Both the position numbers and the translations under genes were made by a program. Of a stretch of 36,670 nucleotides of DNA, positions 15,406 through 22,031 are shown in pieces. Numbering within the stretch: the first letter of the stretch is position 1; every line of letters starts with the position of its first letter. The stretch covers positions 1 through 36,670 of IMG/VR virus record IMGVR_UViG_3300037808_000363; one strand, given 5' to 3'. The notes under the pieces were generated by a model. It was not told the DNA's origin and did no database searches. It saw only the letters and a program-made list of their open reading frames with translations. This DNA comes from a virus.

Positions 15406-15783
15406 ATGGATTTTTTAGAAACTACAAACGGTAGGATCTGCAAATCATTCAAAAATGATTGCGTAGTCAGATCAATCTCGATTGCGACAGAACAGGATTA
15501 CGGGGATGTGTTTGACGATCTGATGAAGCTAGGTTCTGAGCTTCGGGCATATCCAAATCACGACAAAGTCTGGCAGCGTTATCTTGAGAAGACACTGGGC
15601 TGGGTAAAAAACAAGCCGCCCAGAATTGAAGGAAAGTTAATCAAGCTGGGAGACTGGAATCCTGATCACACTGCGGCAGTGATTAGAAATAGTGGTCATC
15701 TTACCGCTATGCACAACGGCATCATCAAAGATACTTGGGACTGTCGTTATAGGCCTGTCAACAGTTACTGGACAGAGTCATAA
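15406..15783 (+). CDS. Papain-like cysteine peptidase-type protein, putative
   Basis: A 125-residue protein. I start at the ATG at 15406, preceded by AAAAAGGAACG; a GTG at 15373 falls in the hairpin flank. The layout suggests a cysteine peptidase fold of C39/papain type: NDC(19)VVRSISIA with the Cys at the head of a helix, then GHLTAMHNGIIKDTWD giving His98 or His103 and Asp109 or Asp112. Similar stand-alone proteins occur in phages with unknown targets. Function and activity are inferred from the motif layout only. Confidence 0.55.
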   Translation: MDFLETTNGRICKSFKNDCVVRSISIATEQDYGDVFDDLMKLGSELRAYPNHDKVWQRYLEKTLGWVKNKPPRIEGKLIKLGDWNPDHTAAVIRNSGHLTAMHNGIIKDTWDCRYRPVNSYWTES

Positions 15784-15789
15784 TTAAAC

Positions 15790-15803
15790 GGGGTTTCGGC
15801 CCC
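15790..15803 (+). terminator. UUCG-loop hairpin GGGGT-TTCG-GCCCC
   Basis: Five-pair stem (one T-G wobble) closed by a TTCG tetraloop, followed by the leader AAACCCAAAAAGGAATAGAAC of the next gene. No T run is present. Confidence 0.55.
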
Positions 15804-15825
15804 AAACCCAAAAAGGAATAGAACA

Positions 15826-16179
15826 ATGAAAACTATTATTTTGAATGGTAAAATTTTGAAGATTTCAGAAAGCGAAGAGAGGGCTTTAAAGACTCTCAAG
15901 TATTACGGCTGGTCTTCGAAAAAAGACAAGTTTGTTGAGGGCTCAAGGCCTCGATATCAAAACACGATTATTCCTCACAGCATCGAAAGACGAAAAGATT
16001 TAGGAATAACGGAAGTTAGTCAGCCAAAAACAAAAAGAGAAATTAAGTTTTTTAAAAATCATTCAAGGTGCAAATCTGGCATTTTTGGAAATCCTCGAAG
16101 GATTAATGCGATTTTAGAAAAGCTTGAAGAAAAGAAAAAATCTAATCTTTCAAGTCTTGCAGCAAGAATCAGCAAATAG
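15826..16179 (+). CDS. Basic early protein, unknown
   Basis: A 117-residue protein, strongly basic (many Lys and Arg). It begins with a strand-helix unit (MKTIILNGKILKISESEERA, LKTLKYYGW) and has a C-terminal helix (INAILEKLEEKKKSNLSSLA). The basic character suggests nucleic acid binding, but no domain is recognised. The start is fixed by AAAAAGGAATAGAACA, the leader also used by the 14867 gene. Confidence 0.6.
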   Translation: MKTIILNGKILKISESEERALKTLKYYGWSSKKDKFVEGSRPRYQNTIIPHSIERRKDLGITEVSQPKTKREIKFFKNHSRCKSGIFGNPRRINAILEKLEEKKKSNLSSLAARISK

Positions 16180-16211
16180 ACAGTCGGCAATTCTAGCGAG
16201 TTGCCTTCTGT

Positions 16212-16231
16212 CTGTCTGTTTTCGCAGACAG
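16212..16231 (+). terminator. Hairpin CTGTCTG-N6-CAGACAG
   Basis: Perfect seven-base stem around TTTTCG, lying 29 bases upstream of the 16261 start. It is preceded by a smaller stem (GCAA...TTGC). There is no T tract, so it may be an RNA processing or regulatory hairpin. Confidence 0.5.
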
Positions 16232-16260
16232 TAAACCATAAACTAAAAAGGAAAACGAAA

Positions 16261-17478
16261 ATGCACAATATTGAAAATTCACAACAGACCCTGACATCAT
16301 TGATGCAGACAATTCAGGATCAAGCAGCACGATCAGCGGATTATTTGGCAAATACTAATAACCTTCAATTCTCAACTGAGGTTACTGAAACAGGCCAGAA
16401 CAATTCGACGGTAATCATGGAAGCGCATAAAGGAATGCCAACAACCGCCCTTCGTGTTAACGATGTTGCCTTTGATCAGATTGCGACTAAAGCAGATTTG
16501 CCTACAAAGACAGCAAGGCGGTTGCGGGATGAATACCCTGCGGTACTCGATCATGCGGTTCGGGAAATTTGGGACAAGGAAAACGAGCCAAGAATGATTC
16601 GCTCTTTCATGGATTCTGAAAGCAACAGCAGCGGAACAGCCAGAGCATTTGTATCTGATAGGTTCAAAACTTTCGACAACGTACATTTACTGTCAGCCGC
16701 TTTGCCTCAGTTGATGGAATCAGACGCACAATGGAAAGTAGTTCGGGGAACTGTTACTGACAAGCAAATGTTCGTCGAATTGAAGAGCGAGATCATTACA
16801 GCAGATGCTGCTGAACGTGCATCTAATCCCCACCCTACTAATAACGTCATGCAGTTGACTGAACATACGAGGTCTTTAGGAGGCGTTAACAGGACTGTAG
16901 GCGATGTCATGGCACTGGCAATCAGGCTCAGAAATAGCGAAGTAGGTCTTGGCTCAATTCAGGTCAGTCAGATGTTGATGACATTAGCTTGCTTGAACGG
17001 GATGCAGACAGGCAACAACCACCGATCAGCGCATTTAACCAGCGCCAGAGGCGATGCGGAATTTGCGCGAATACTTCAGAACGATACCATCGAAGCTGAT
17101 AACCACGCATTGAAGTTGAAGCTTCGTGACCTTATCTCATCTTATGCCGACGAGGGGCAGTTTGAGACTTTAATGGATAAGTTCGCGGCAGCCAGAGGCG
17201 ATCTGATTCAGGTAGCACCACATCAAGCTGTTGAGAACCTTGGTCGAATCATGAAGCTCACCAAGCCTCAAACTGCATCAGTGCTAGACGGGTTGATGGC
17301 TACTATCCAGCAGGATGGTTATGCGGGTCACGCGATATCAAGAGCGACGATGATCAACGCTGTCACGGCGGTTCAACATAAGGTCGAAGCGGACTCGATG
17401 AATGAATGGCAGGTCATGGGCGGCAAGGTGCTGGATCTATCACCCAAGGATTGGTCAATAGTCGCTGAAGCAGCATAA
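16261..17478 (+). CDS. DUF932-type phage/plasmid protein
   Basis: A 405-residue protein starting at the ATG at 16261 after AAAAAGGAAAACG; an upstream TTG in frame is spurious. The sequence contains features of the DUF932 family found on plasmids and phages: an early region with RVNDVAFDQIATKADLPTKT, then SDRFKTFDNVHLLSAALPQL, and a region with EVGLGSIQVSQMLMTLACLN and CLNGMQTGNNHRSAH. The biochemical role of DUF932 is unknown; the family is often near recombination or replication genes. It is the largest gene of the early block and ends with a UUCG hairpin. Confidence 0.75.
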   Translation: MHNIENSQQTLTSLMQTIQDQAARSADYLANTNNLQFSTEVTETGQNNSTVIMEAHKGMPTTALRVNDVAFDQIATKADLPTKTARRLRDEYPAVLDHAVREIWDKENEPRMIRSFMDSESNSSGTARAFVSDRFKTFDNVHLLSAALPQLMESDAQWKVVRGTVTDKQMFVELKSEIITADAAERASNPHPTNNVMQLTEHTRSLGGVNRTVGDVMALAIRLRNSEVGLGSIQVSQMLMTLACLNGMQTGNNHRSAHLTSARGDAEFARILQNDTIEADNHALKLKLRDLISSYADEGQFETLMDKFAAARGDLIQVAPHQAVENLGRIMKLTKPQTASVLDGLMATIQQDGYAGHAISRATMINAVTAVQHKVEADSMNEWQVMGGKVLDLSPKDWSIVAEAA

Positions 17479-17484
17479 TGAAAA

Positions 17485-17498
17485 GGGGCTTCGGCCCC
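17485..17498 (+). terminator. UUCG-loop hairpin GGGGC-TTCG-GCCCC
   Basis: Perfect five-pair stem with a TTCG tetraloop, preceded by AAAA and followed by TAATTT, just after the DUF932 stop and just before promoter copy 2. It may work as a weak terminator. Confidence 0.6.
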
Positions 17499-17504
17499 TA
17501 ATTT

Positions 17505-17575
17505 ATTTGCATATTAATTCAGAAAAGAGTGTACACACGTTCAAGTTTCTATATAATAATGCACATACCAACAAA
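17505..17575 (+). promoter_or_regulatory. Early promoter repeat, copy 2
   Basis: Same arrangement as copy 1: ATATTAATTCA, GAGTGTACACACG, TTCAAG, TATAAT, CACATACCAAC. GTGTACAC is a perfect 8-bp palindrome overlapping the expected -35 position. It drives the 17599 gene. Confidence 0.75.
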
Positions 17576-17598
17576 AACTAAAGGAAGGAATAGAACAG

Positions 17599-17781
17599 AT
17601 GAAAAACAAAGGTCCATTCGCAGACAAGGTAGTGCGCGATCAATGGCAGGGCGGCGGATTCTGGCATGGAGACAAGCGACACCCTAAAGCAGTCGCCGCA
17701 CTAGAGCGCAGAGCCGCACGAATGCGTGGCATCACCGTTGCCGAATTCAGAAAGAACAACATAGGAAACAAAACTATTTGA
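17599..17781 (+). CDS. Small basic early protein, unknown
   Basis: A 60-residue protein framed by promoter copies 2 and 3, so it is probably a single-gene transcript. The ribosome site is AAGGAAGGAATAGAACAG. It is rich in Arg and Lys (HPKAVAALERRAARMRGITV), with a likely central helix. No family is recognised; nucleic-acid binding is possible. Its stop overlaps the beginning of promoter copy 3. Confidence 0.6.
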   Translation: MKNKGPFADKVVRDQWQGGGFWHGDKRHPKAVAALERRAARMRGITVAEFRKNNIGNKTI

Positions 17782-17846
17782 ATATTAATTCAGAAAAGAG
17801 TGTACACACGTTCAAATTTCTATATAATAATGCACATACCAACGAA
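17776..17846 (+). promoter_or_regulatory. Early promoter repeat, copy 3
   Basis: Nearly identical to copy 2. It begins in the last codons of the 17599 gene and carries ATATTAATTCA, AGTGTACACACG, TTCAAA, TATAAT and CACATACCAAC. It drives the 17864 gene. Confidence 0.75.
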
Positions 17847-17863
17847 AAAAAGGAAACAGTAAA

Positions 17864-18238
17864 ATGGAATTTGTAACATCAAAAGAACACGCTGACGAGA
17901 TGGCCAAAAGTTTGTTAAACATGAAGCAAGCTATCGAGTTCATTCAGACTATGATCCCGAATTCAGAAGTAAAGAAGGATGGCCCGAACATATTAGCCAT
18001 TGAATATAAAGGAACCCCAATTTACTTTACTAAGCAAACTGCCGTAGTCGCAATCAACGGGCGCGGCGGTGAAGCATTTAGAACTAGGAATTTAGGTTTC
18101 TGCCCAAAGCACATGCAAGGTGTTTTCGACTGCAATGTCAGGGAAGTAGACGCATATATCGAAAGTCAAGCAGCGGCGAAAGCAAGGAACGATATTCGTC
18201 GGCAGCGAATGATTGAAAAAAGAGCGCAAACCACTTAA
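17864..18238 (+). CDS. Early protein, unknown
   Basis: A 124-residue protein with an AAAAAGGAAACAG ribosome site. The N-terminal part is helical (HADEMAKSLLNMKQAIEFIQ), the middle has beta strands (ILAIEYKGTPIYFTKQTAVV), then a charged C-terminal helix (AAAKARNDIRRQRMIEKRAQ). No family is recognised. It has its own promoter repeat. Confidence 0.6.
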   Translation: MEFVTSKEHADEMAKSLLNMKQAIEFIQTMIPNSEVKKDGPNILAIEYKGTPIYFTKQTAVVAINGRGGEAFRTRNLGFCPKHMQGVFDCNVREVDAYIESQAAAKARNDIRRQRMIEKRAQTT

Positions 18239-18261
18239 CTCTTGGATCATGATAATTAATC

Positions 18262-18275
18262 GGGGCTTCGGCCCC
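18262..18275 (+). terminator. UUCG-loop hairpin GGGGC-TTCG-GCCCC
   Basis: Perfect five-pair stem with TTCG loop between the 17864 and 18300 genes, identical in core to those at 17485 and 18779. No T run follows. Confidence 0.6.
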
Positions 18276-18299
18276 ACATCAAACAAAAAGGAAAAAATC

Positions 18300-18461
18300 A
18301 TGTTTACACTGGAAGAAGCGCACAAAGCAATCGCTAGATTAGAGCACTACATTCAACTCAAACTTTCAAAAGACGAAATGGAACACGTTCTGTGCATACT
18401 TGTTAATACTACCTTTCCATCGTGCAATCCCGTTGATTTAGTGCAATTTATGGACGATTAG
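18300..18461 (+). CDS. Small early protein, unknown
   Basis: A 53-residue protein, start at 18300 after AAAAAGGAAAAAATC; an upstream in-frame ATG at 18213 would read through the hairpin and is rejected. It is largely helical (FTLEEAHKAIARLEHYIQLK, KDEMEHVLCILVNTTF) and acidic at the C-terminus. No family is recognised. Confidence 0.55.
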   Translation: MFTLEEAHKAIARLEHYIQLKLSKDEMEHVLCILVNTTFPSCNPVDLVQFMDD

Positions 18462-18486
18462 CTGCTAACCACTAACCCCACCATCA

Positions 18487-18512
18487 GGCCCTGTAACCAG
18501 TCAGGGCTTTTT
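18487..18512 (+). terminator. Intrinsic terminator GCCCTG/CAGGGC plus TTTTT
   Basis: Six-pair stem with an eight-base loop followed by five T, the strongest intrinsic terminator among the small-gene hairpins. The flanks (ACCACTAACC, ACCATCAG, TTGGTGAAAGAACC) repeat those at 15351. Confidence 0.7.
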
Positions 18513-18549
18513 GGTGAAAGAACCATAAACTTAAAAAAGGAGAATCAAC

Positions 18550-18735
18550 ATGAATCCAGAATGTAGAGCAATAGAATCCCAAGATGACCCCGATTGCCCC
18601 TGCTGCGTATGCGGCAAAGAATCATACGATCATATTGATTATAATGATGGAACATTTCTTTGCACAGATTGCGAAATAAAAGACCTTCAGAGCCTCGGTT
18701 ACATCGTCCCTATCTTGGCGCAGCATCAGGGCTGA
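18550..18735 (+). CDS. Small zinc-ribbon-like protein
   Basis: A 61-residue acidic protein with a C-P-C-C-V-C-G knuckle (about residues 16-22) and a second C-T-D-C pair (about residues 38-41), consistent with a four-cysteine zinc ribbon. The ribosome site AAAAAAGGAGAATC is strong. The ribbon suggests a protein or nucleic-acid contact role, but no target is known. Confidence 0.6.
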   Translation: MNPECRAIESQDDPDCPCCVCGKESYDHIDYNDGTFLCTDCEIKDLQSLGYIVPILAQHQG

Positions 18736-18778
18736 AATTGCCAACCTCAAGATTGTTAGGGCAGAGTCATAACCAAAC

Positions 18779-18792
18779 GGGGCTTCGGCCCC
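18779..18792 (+). terminator. UUCG-loop hairpin GGGGC-TTCG-GCCCC
   Basis: Same perfect core as at 17485 and 18262, located between the zinc-ribbon gene and the 18841 gene. It is followed by AATTTCC, with no long T run. Confidence 0.6.
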
Positions 18793-18840
18793 AATTTCCA
18801 AAAATATTAAGAATCAACAAAAAAAATTAGGATAAATATC

Positions 18841-19230
18841 ATGGCTGAAAAATTCTTAAAAAATTATATCAGCGACAACTTCATGGAATGGCAAAAAGAT
18901 CTGGCAACAGGCCCAGACATCATCAGCAAGAGACTAGATGAAATTGATGCTTGCGATCATATTTATGACGAAACTGATCATTGCTTTGAATGCGACCACC
19001 CGAAGCCGAAAGAAAATATTTCGGATAAGAAATTTGAAGATTATTTTAGCGAGAATTTTATCGAAAAACTGGAAGTCATCTTTGACATTTTAGATTACAA
19101 AAAAGACGATCATTCAAACAATGAGAATCTCAAAGAAATGATCCGGTTGCTGGTAATCATGGCCCAGTGCGAAGGCGAAATGAAAATAATCAAGATGGTT
19201 GAAAATTCAACGTATGGCGGAAAGAAGTAA
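18841..19230 (+). CDS. Acidic early protein, unknown
   Basis: A 129-residue acidic protein. Two similar helical blocks start near FLKNYISDNFMEWQKDL and FEDYFSENFIEKLEVIFDIL, which may reflect an internal duplication. Between them is a C-x6-D-H-C-x-x-C arrangement (ACDHIYDETDHCFECDH) that could bind a metal. No family is recognised. The ribosome site is weak (TAGGATAAATATC). It is the last gene before the strong terminator. Confidence 0.55.
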   Translation: MAEKFLKNYISDNFMEWQKDLATGPDIISKRLDEIDACDHIYDETDHCFECDHPKPKENISDKKFEDYFSENFIEKLEVIFDILDYKKDDHSNNENLKEMIRLLVIMAQCEGEMKIIKMVENSTYGGKK

Positions 19231-19232
19231 AA

Positions 19233-19275
19233 AAAAGCCCCGATCCAACATTGCGCTGAATTGGGGCTTTTACTT
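19233..19275. terminator. Strong, probably bidirectional terminator of the early operon
   Basis: AAAAGCCCC at 19233-19241 pairs with GGGGCTTTT at 19263-19271, with extra pairs GAT/ATT inside. A-rich DNA lies on the left and TTTTACTTTT on the right, so it can act on both strands. It closes the small-gene series. Confidence 0.8.
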
Positions 19276-19658
19276 TTGCCCGATCTTGGTATAGATTAGG
19301 CACATCGACTGGTTTACAGACCACTTGAAATGTTGAGTAAGAACGAAAATCAAGCTGCCGAATTACGCGGATTGTATCAACTCAAAAATGACATTTCATC
19401 CTTATATTAACGTCTGTTAATCATTTGATCAGGAACTAAAGTTGCCGTGTGATGCGGGGGGAATAGAACAAAACCCCTTGATTGACAGCCCAGCGGTTCC
19501 AGCGTCGCTATGCAGAAAGGCGTTGGTAAGGATTCAGTTATCCGATAAAAGGCTTTTATATCCTGTGCTATCAGTTGATTAACATCCCTGATAATTGATC
19601 TGCGACACTTCGCAGGGGCTGTTTAATATATATTTAAAAACTACAAAAGGTTAATCAA
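19276..19658. other. Non-coding region before replication genes (about 380 bp)
   Basis: No convincing gene. It holds a 26-codon ORF at 19330-19410 (MLSKNENQAAELRG...) without a clear ribosome site; a G6 run with GGAATAGAACA (the leader motif of early genes) but no ATG behind it; the palindrome ATAAAA-GGC-TTTTAT at 19545-19559; the perfect hairpin CTGCGA-CACT-TCGCAG at 19600-19615; and an AT-rich stretch TTTAATATATATTTAAAAA. It could be a control region, an origin or a small RNA; none is proved. Confidence 0.5.
19600..19615 (+). promoter_or_regulatory. Hairpin CTGCGA-CACT-TCGCAG upstream of the replication gene
   Basis: Perfect six-base stem with a four-base loop, 43 bases upstream of the 19659 start. 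It is followed by an AT-rich tract that contains the ribosome site region (AAAAGG). Confidence 0.45.
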
Positions 19659-20096
19659 ATGAAAGAACAGTCAGACAAAGAAATCACAGAAATACTCTTC
19701 AAAGAATTCTGGAAAAACTATCCGAAGAAGGAAGGCAAAAAGGTCGCTTGGGATAAATTCAACAGGTTAAGCATCGAGACACAACGAGTGATTGTTGATC
19801 ATGTGAGAGAACGAGCAAAGACTGACGCTAAATGGCTGGGCGGGTATTGCCCTATGGCATCGACATTTTTTAATCAGGAACGCTGGTTTGACGAGTATGA
19901 AGTGATTGACACTCGAACAGGTAAACCAAGATCAAAAAAACAGGCTGTCGAGGCTATCAATTGCGATCATTGCAAAACAGACACGCGAACCCAACGGCAT
20001 ACTGACATCTGTGAATCTGGTATTCCCTACTACGATATTAAAATCGGAGATGATTATTACAAGTTTTCTGGCGCAGGAATCATACGGGTCATTTGA
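19659..20096 (+). CDS. Replication-associated protein (initiator/loader C-terminal module)
   Basis: A 145-residue protein. Residues 8-85 carry the widespread motif F-W-x-x-Y-P-K-K-x-G-K-K-x-A, then a helical stretch and CPMASTFFNQERWFDEYEV. This is the C-terminal module of many phage replication initiators and helicase loaders (lambda O/DnaD-like proteins). Here it stands almost alone, without the usual N-terminal winged helix. The remainder has a CDHCKTDTRTQRHTDIC segment that may bind zinc. It opens the replication and recombination operon. Confidence 0.65.
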   Translation: MKEQSDKEITEILFKEFWKNYPKKEGKKVAWDKFNRLSIETQRVIVDHVRERAKTDAKWLGGYCPMASTFFNQERWFDEYEVIDTRTGKPRSKKQAVEAINCDHCKTDTRTQRHTDICESGIPYYDIKIGDDYYKFSGAGIIRVI

Positions 20097-20267
20097 GATG
20101 TATCAAAAAAGGAAGAAAAACAAAACAAAATCAAATAACATGCTATTGACCAGATCCGCAGGTTTGGTTGTGCGCCCTGCATCAGCTAATTTTAATTCCT
20201 TTTTATTGGCTGGTGTGGGGTTTTTTGTGTTAGGATGTTCAAACAAACTGCGAAAAAAGGAATCGAA

Positions 20268-20897
20268 ATGAAAGACATTTACTCAGCCTTAATCAAGGCG
20301 CAAGCACAATTTCCCACTGTCGAAAAAAACACTGTTGTAAAAGCTGGAAAGTTTAATTTCAAATTTGCCAGCTATTCGGCAATCTGCGAAGCGATCAGAA
20401 AACCACTTGGTGATAACAATCTGGCGTTTATTCATTGCCGAACTTCAGGTAATGACGTTAACTCAGACCGCCTAGAAACCGTTTTAATACACGAATCGGG
20501 CGAGTCGATTACTACATCACAACCCGTTCCAATCATCCCTGACGCGCAGCAGTATGGCGCGTGGTTAACATACATGCGGCGCTACCAGTTGAGTGCGTTG
20601 CTAGGATTGGCAACTGACGAAGATGTTGAAGCGCCAGCTATCAGCGAGATAGAGGTGGCACCTGAGTGGTCTGTTGAATCAATTAGCACTATCCAAGATG
20701 CATCAAACATTCTTGAGCGATCAGTGAGTGATTTGCTGTCAGAGATCACAAACAATAAACGTGCTGGGCTACAGATCACAGACGTTCCTCTGGCTTGGGA
20801 AAGTCACATCCTTAAAAAGCTTGATGAGATGATTGTTGAAAGCGGTTTGCTTGATGAGATGATTGTTGAAAGCGGTTTGGCTGCGGGTGACTCATGA
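20268..20897 (+). CDS. ERF-family single-strand annealing protein
   Basis: A 209-residue protein; start at 20268 after AAAAAAGGAATCG. It has the ERF superfamily signature: an N-terminal helix (IYSALIKAQAQFPTVEKNTV), FNFKFASYSAICEAIRKPLG, then TYMRRYQLSALLGLATDEDV, the conserved RRY-x-L-x-x-L-x-G block. These proteins anneal single-stranded DNA during phage recombination and pair with the exonuclease encoded next. The C-terminal tail contains an in-frame 30-bp tandem duplication (20820-20879) repeating LDEMIVESGL. Confidence 0.85.
   Translation: MKDIYSALIKAQAQFPTVEKNTVVKAGKFNFKFASYSAICEAIRKPLGDNNLAFIHCRTSGNDVNSDRLETVLIHESGESITTSQPVPIIPDAQQYGAWLTYMRRYQLSALLGLATDEDVEAPAISEIEVAPEWSVESISTIQDASNILERSVSDLLSEITNNKRAGLQITDVPLAWESHILKKLDEMIVESGLLDEMIVESGLAAGDS
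20820..20879 (+). repeat. Exact 30-bp tandem duplication in the ERF gene
   Basis: The units 20820-20849 and 20850-20879 are identical, giving ten residues repeated in the C-terminal tail. Complete identity implies a recent event. Confidence 0.95.
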
Positions 20898-21769
20898 AGG
20901 TTTCTTTAGTTCAGGGAACAGAACCTTGGCACGATTGGCGCGCTAACGGCATAGGGGGAAGTGAAGCCTGTTCAGTGATGAATTGCAGCCCCTACACGAC
21001 ACGGCACAATTTGGCGCTATACAAGACGGGAGCAAAGCATCCGCCCGAATTCCCTGAATTTTTAGCTAAGAAAGGTCACGCCAAAGAAATTATCGGCAGA
21101 AATTTTGCCGAAACAATGCTGGGAGTCACGTTATACGCTGAGTGCTATCAATCAGATCATTTTGATTTTATCAGGGCATCGTTAGACGGTATTAACCCCG
21201 ATGAAACGATAACCTTTGAAAGCAAATTTGTTGGCGCCAAGGCTTTCGAGGCACAGCAAAAAAGCCTTGAGATTCCAGATCATCATTATTGGCAGATTGT
21301 TCAGGGTTTTATTACTGTCAAAAAAGCGACTCATTGTTATTACGTTGTTGTAAACGATTCTGACGAGTGCCACGGCGTAATGATTGAACGTATAGAGTCC
21401 GATTGTAAAACGCTCGAAACGGCACTATGCGAATTCTGGGCTTATATCAAATCGGGAAACGACATAGTTGACGACTCGCCAGAGTTTGTGGATTTGTCGG
21501 CTAACAATGAATTCAACGCTGCAATGTCTGATTACCTGCTGCACTGTGAAGCGATTAAAACCATAGAAATAGAACGGGATGCAGCAAAGGCAATTATTGT
21601 GAATCTGGCAAACAATCATTCATCAGAATGTGATGCTGGAAAGATTAAATTTTATGATGTTAAGGGCGCGGTTGATTACCCTAAGTTGATGAGTGTCTAC
21701 AAAATAGATGCCGAGGCTTACCGCAAAAAAACGACGACTCGAAACAGGATCACAGCAAATGAAAAATAA
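20894..21769 (+). CDS. YqaJ-type exonuclease (PD-(D/E)XK)
   Basis: A 291-residue protein with an ATGA overlap to the ERF gene. Features of YqaJ/lambda-exonuclease-like recombinases: W-x-x-W-R-x-x-G-I-G-G-S-E-A near the N-terminus, FIRASLDGI containing the catalytic Asp, TFESKF containing the E-x-K pair, and HYWQIVQGFITV with a Gln-motif helix followed by CYYVVV. Such nucleases resect double-stranded ends to give substrate for the annealing protein. The two genes form a typical two-component recombination system. Confidence 0.85.
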   Translation: MKVSLVQGTEPWHDWRANGIGGSEACSVMNCSPYTTRHNLALYKTGAKHPPEFPEFLAKKGHAKEIIGRNFAETMLGVTLYAECYQSDHFDFIRASLDGINPDETITFESKFVGAKAFEAQQKSLEIPDHHYWQIVQGFITVKKATHCYYVVVNDSDECHGVMIERIESDCKTLETALCEFWAYIKSGNDIVDDSPEFVDLSANNEFNAAMSDYLLHCEAIKTIEIERDAAKAIIVNLANNHSSECDAGKIKFYDVKGAVDYPKLMSVYKIDAEAYRKKTTTRNRITANEK

Positions 21770-22031
21770 CCCGAAACCAATGTTGGTTCTGAACTTCATT
21801 AATGACTTTATGAACAGCGAAGGATATTCACCGACACGCAGAGAAATCGCGTCAGAAATATTGAACGGTCACACTAATGCCAGCCAGCATTACATCACGA
21901 AGCTCATGGATGACGAGTTGATAAATGTGGGCAAAATGGGTCACAGGGCTATTGGCGTGACTCTGAAAGGCAAGCGAGCATTGTCTGAATGGAGGAAGTC
22001 TAATGAAAGTGACGCTAATAAAACTGCGTGA
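21759..22031 (+). CDS. LexA-like winged-helix DNA-binding protein
   Basis: A 90-residue protein starting at 21759, overlapping the exonuclease end by 11 bases. The sequence MLVLNFINDFMNSEGYSPTR-REIASEI, then ASQHYITKLMDDELINVGK resembles the LexA N-terminal winged-helix domain, without the C-terminal protease part. It is the only evident transcription-factor-like protein in the genome, so it is a candidate regulator of the palindromic sites in the early promoters; this is inference. Confidence 0.65.
   Translation: MKNNPKPMLVLNFINDFMNSEGYSPTRREIASEILNGHTNASQHYITKLMDDELINVGKMGHRAIGVTLKGKRALSEWRKSNESDANKTA

Noticed and set aside
19441-19540. Possible tRNA in the non-coding region
   Set aside because: A GGTTCCAGC segment recalls a T-loop, but no acceptor, D-arm or anticodon stem could be paired around it.
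14321-19658. CRISPR array
   Set aside because: The repeated promoters and hairpins are not regularly spaced and the units between them are genes, not short spacers.
19906-20271. 121-codon frame ending in a lipobox-like LGC
   Set aside because: Most of it overlaps the replication gene in another frame. The remaining 43 codons (MLLTRSAGLVV... FFVLGCSNK) have no clear ribosome site and the region seems to be the leader of the ERF gene.
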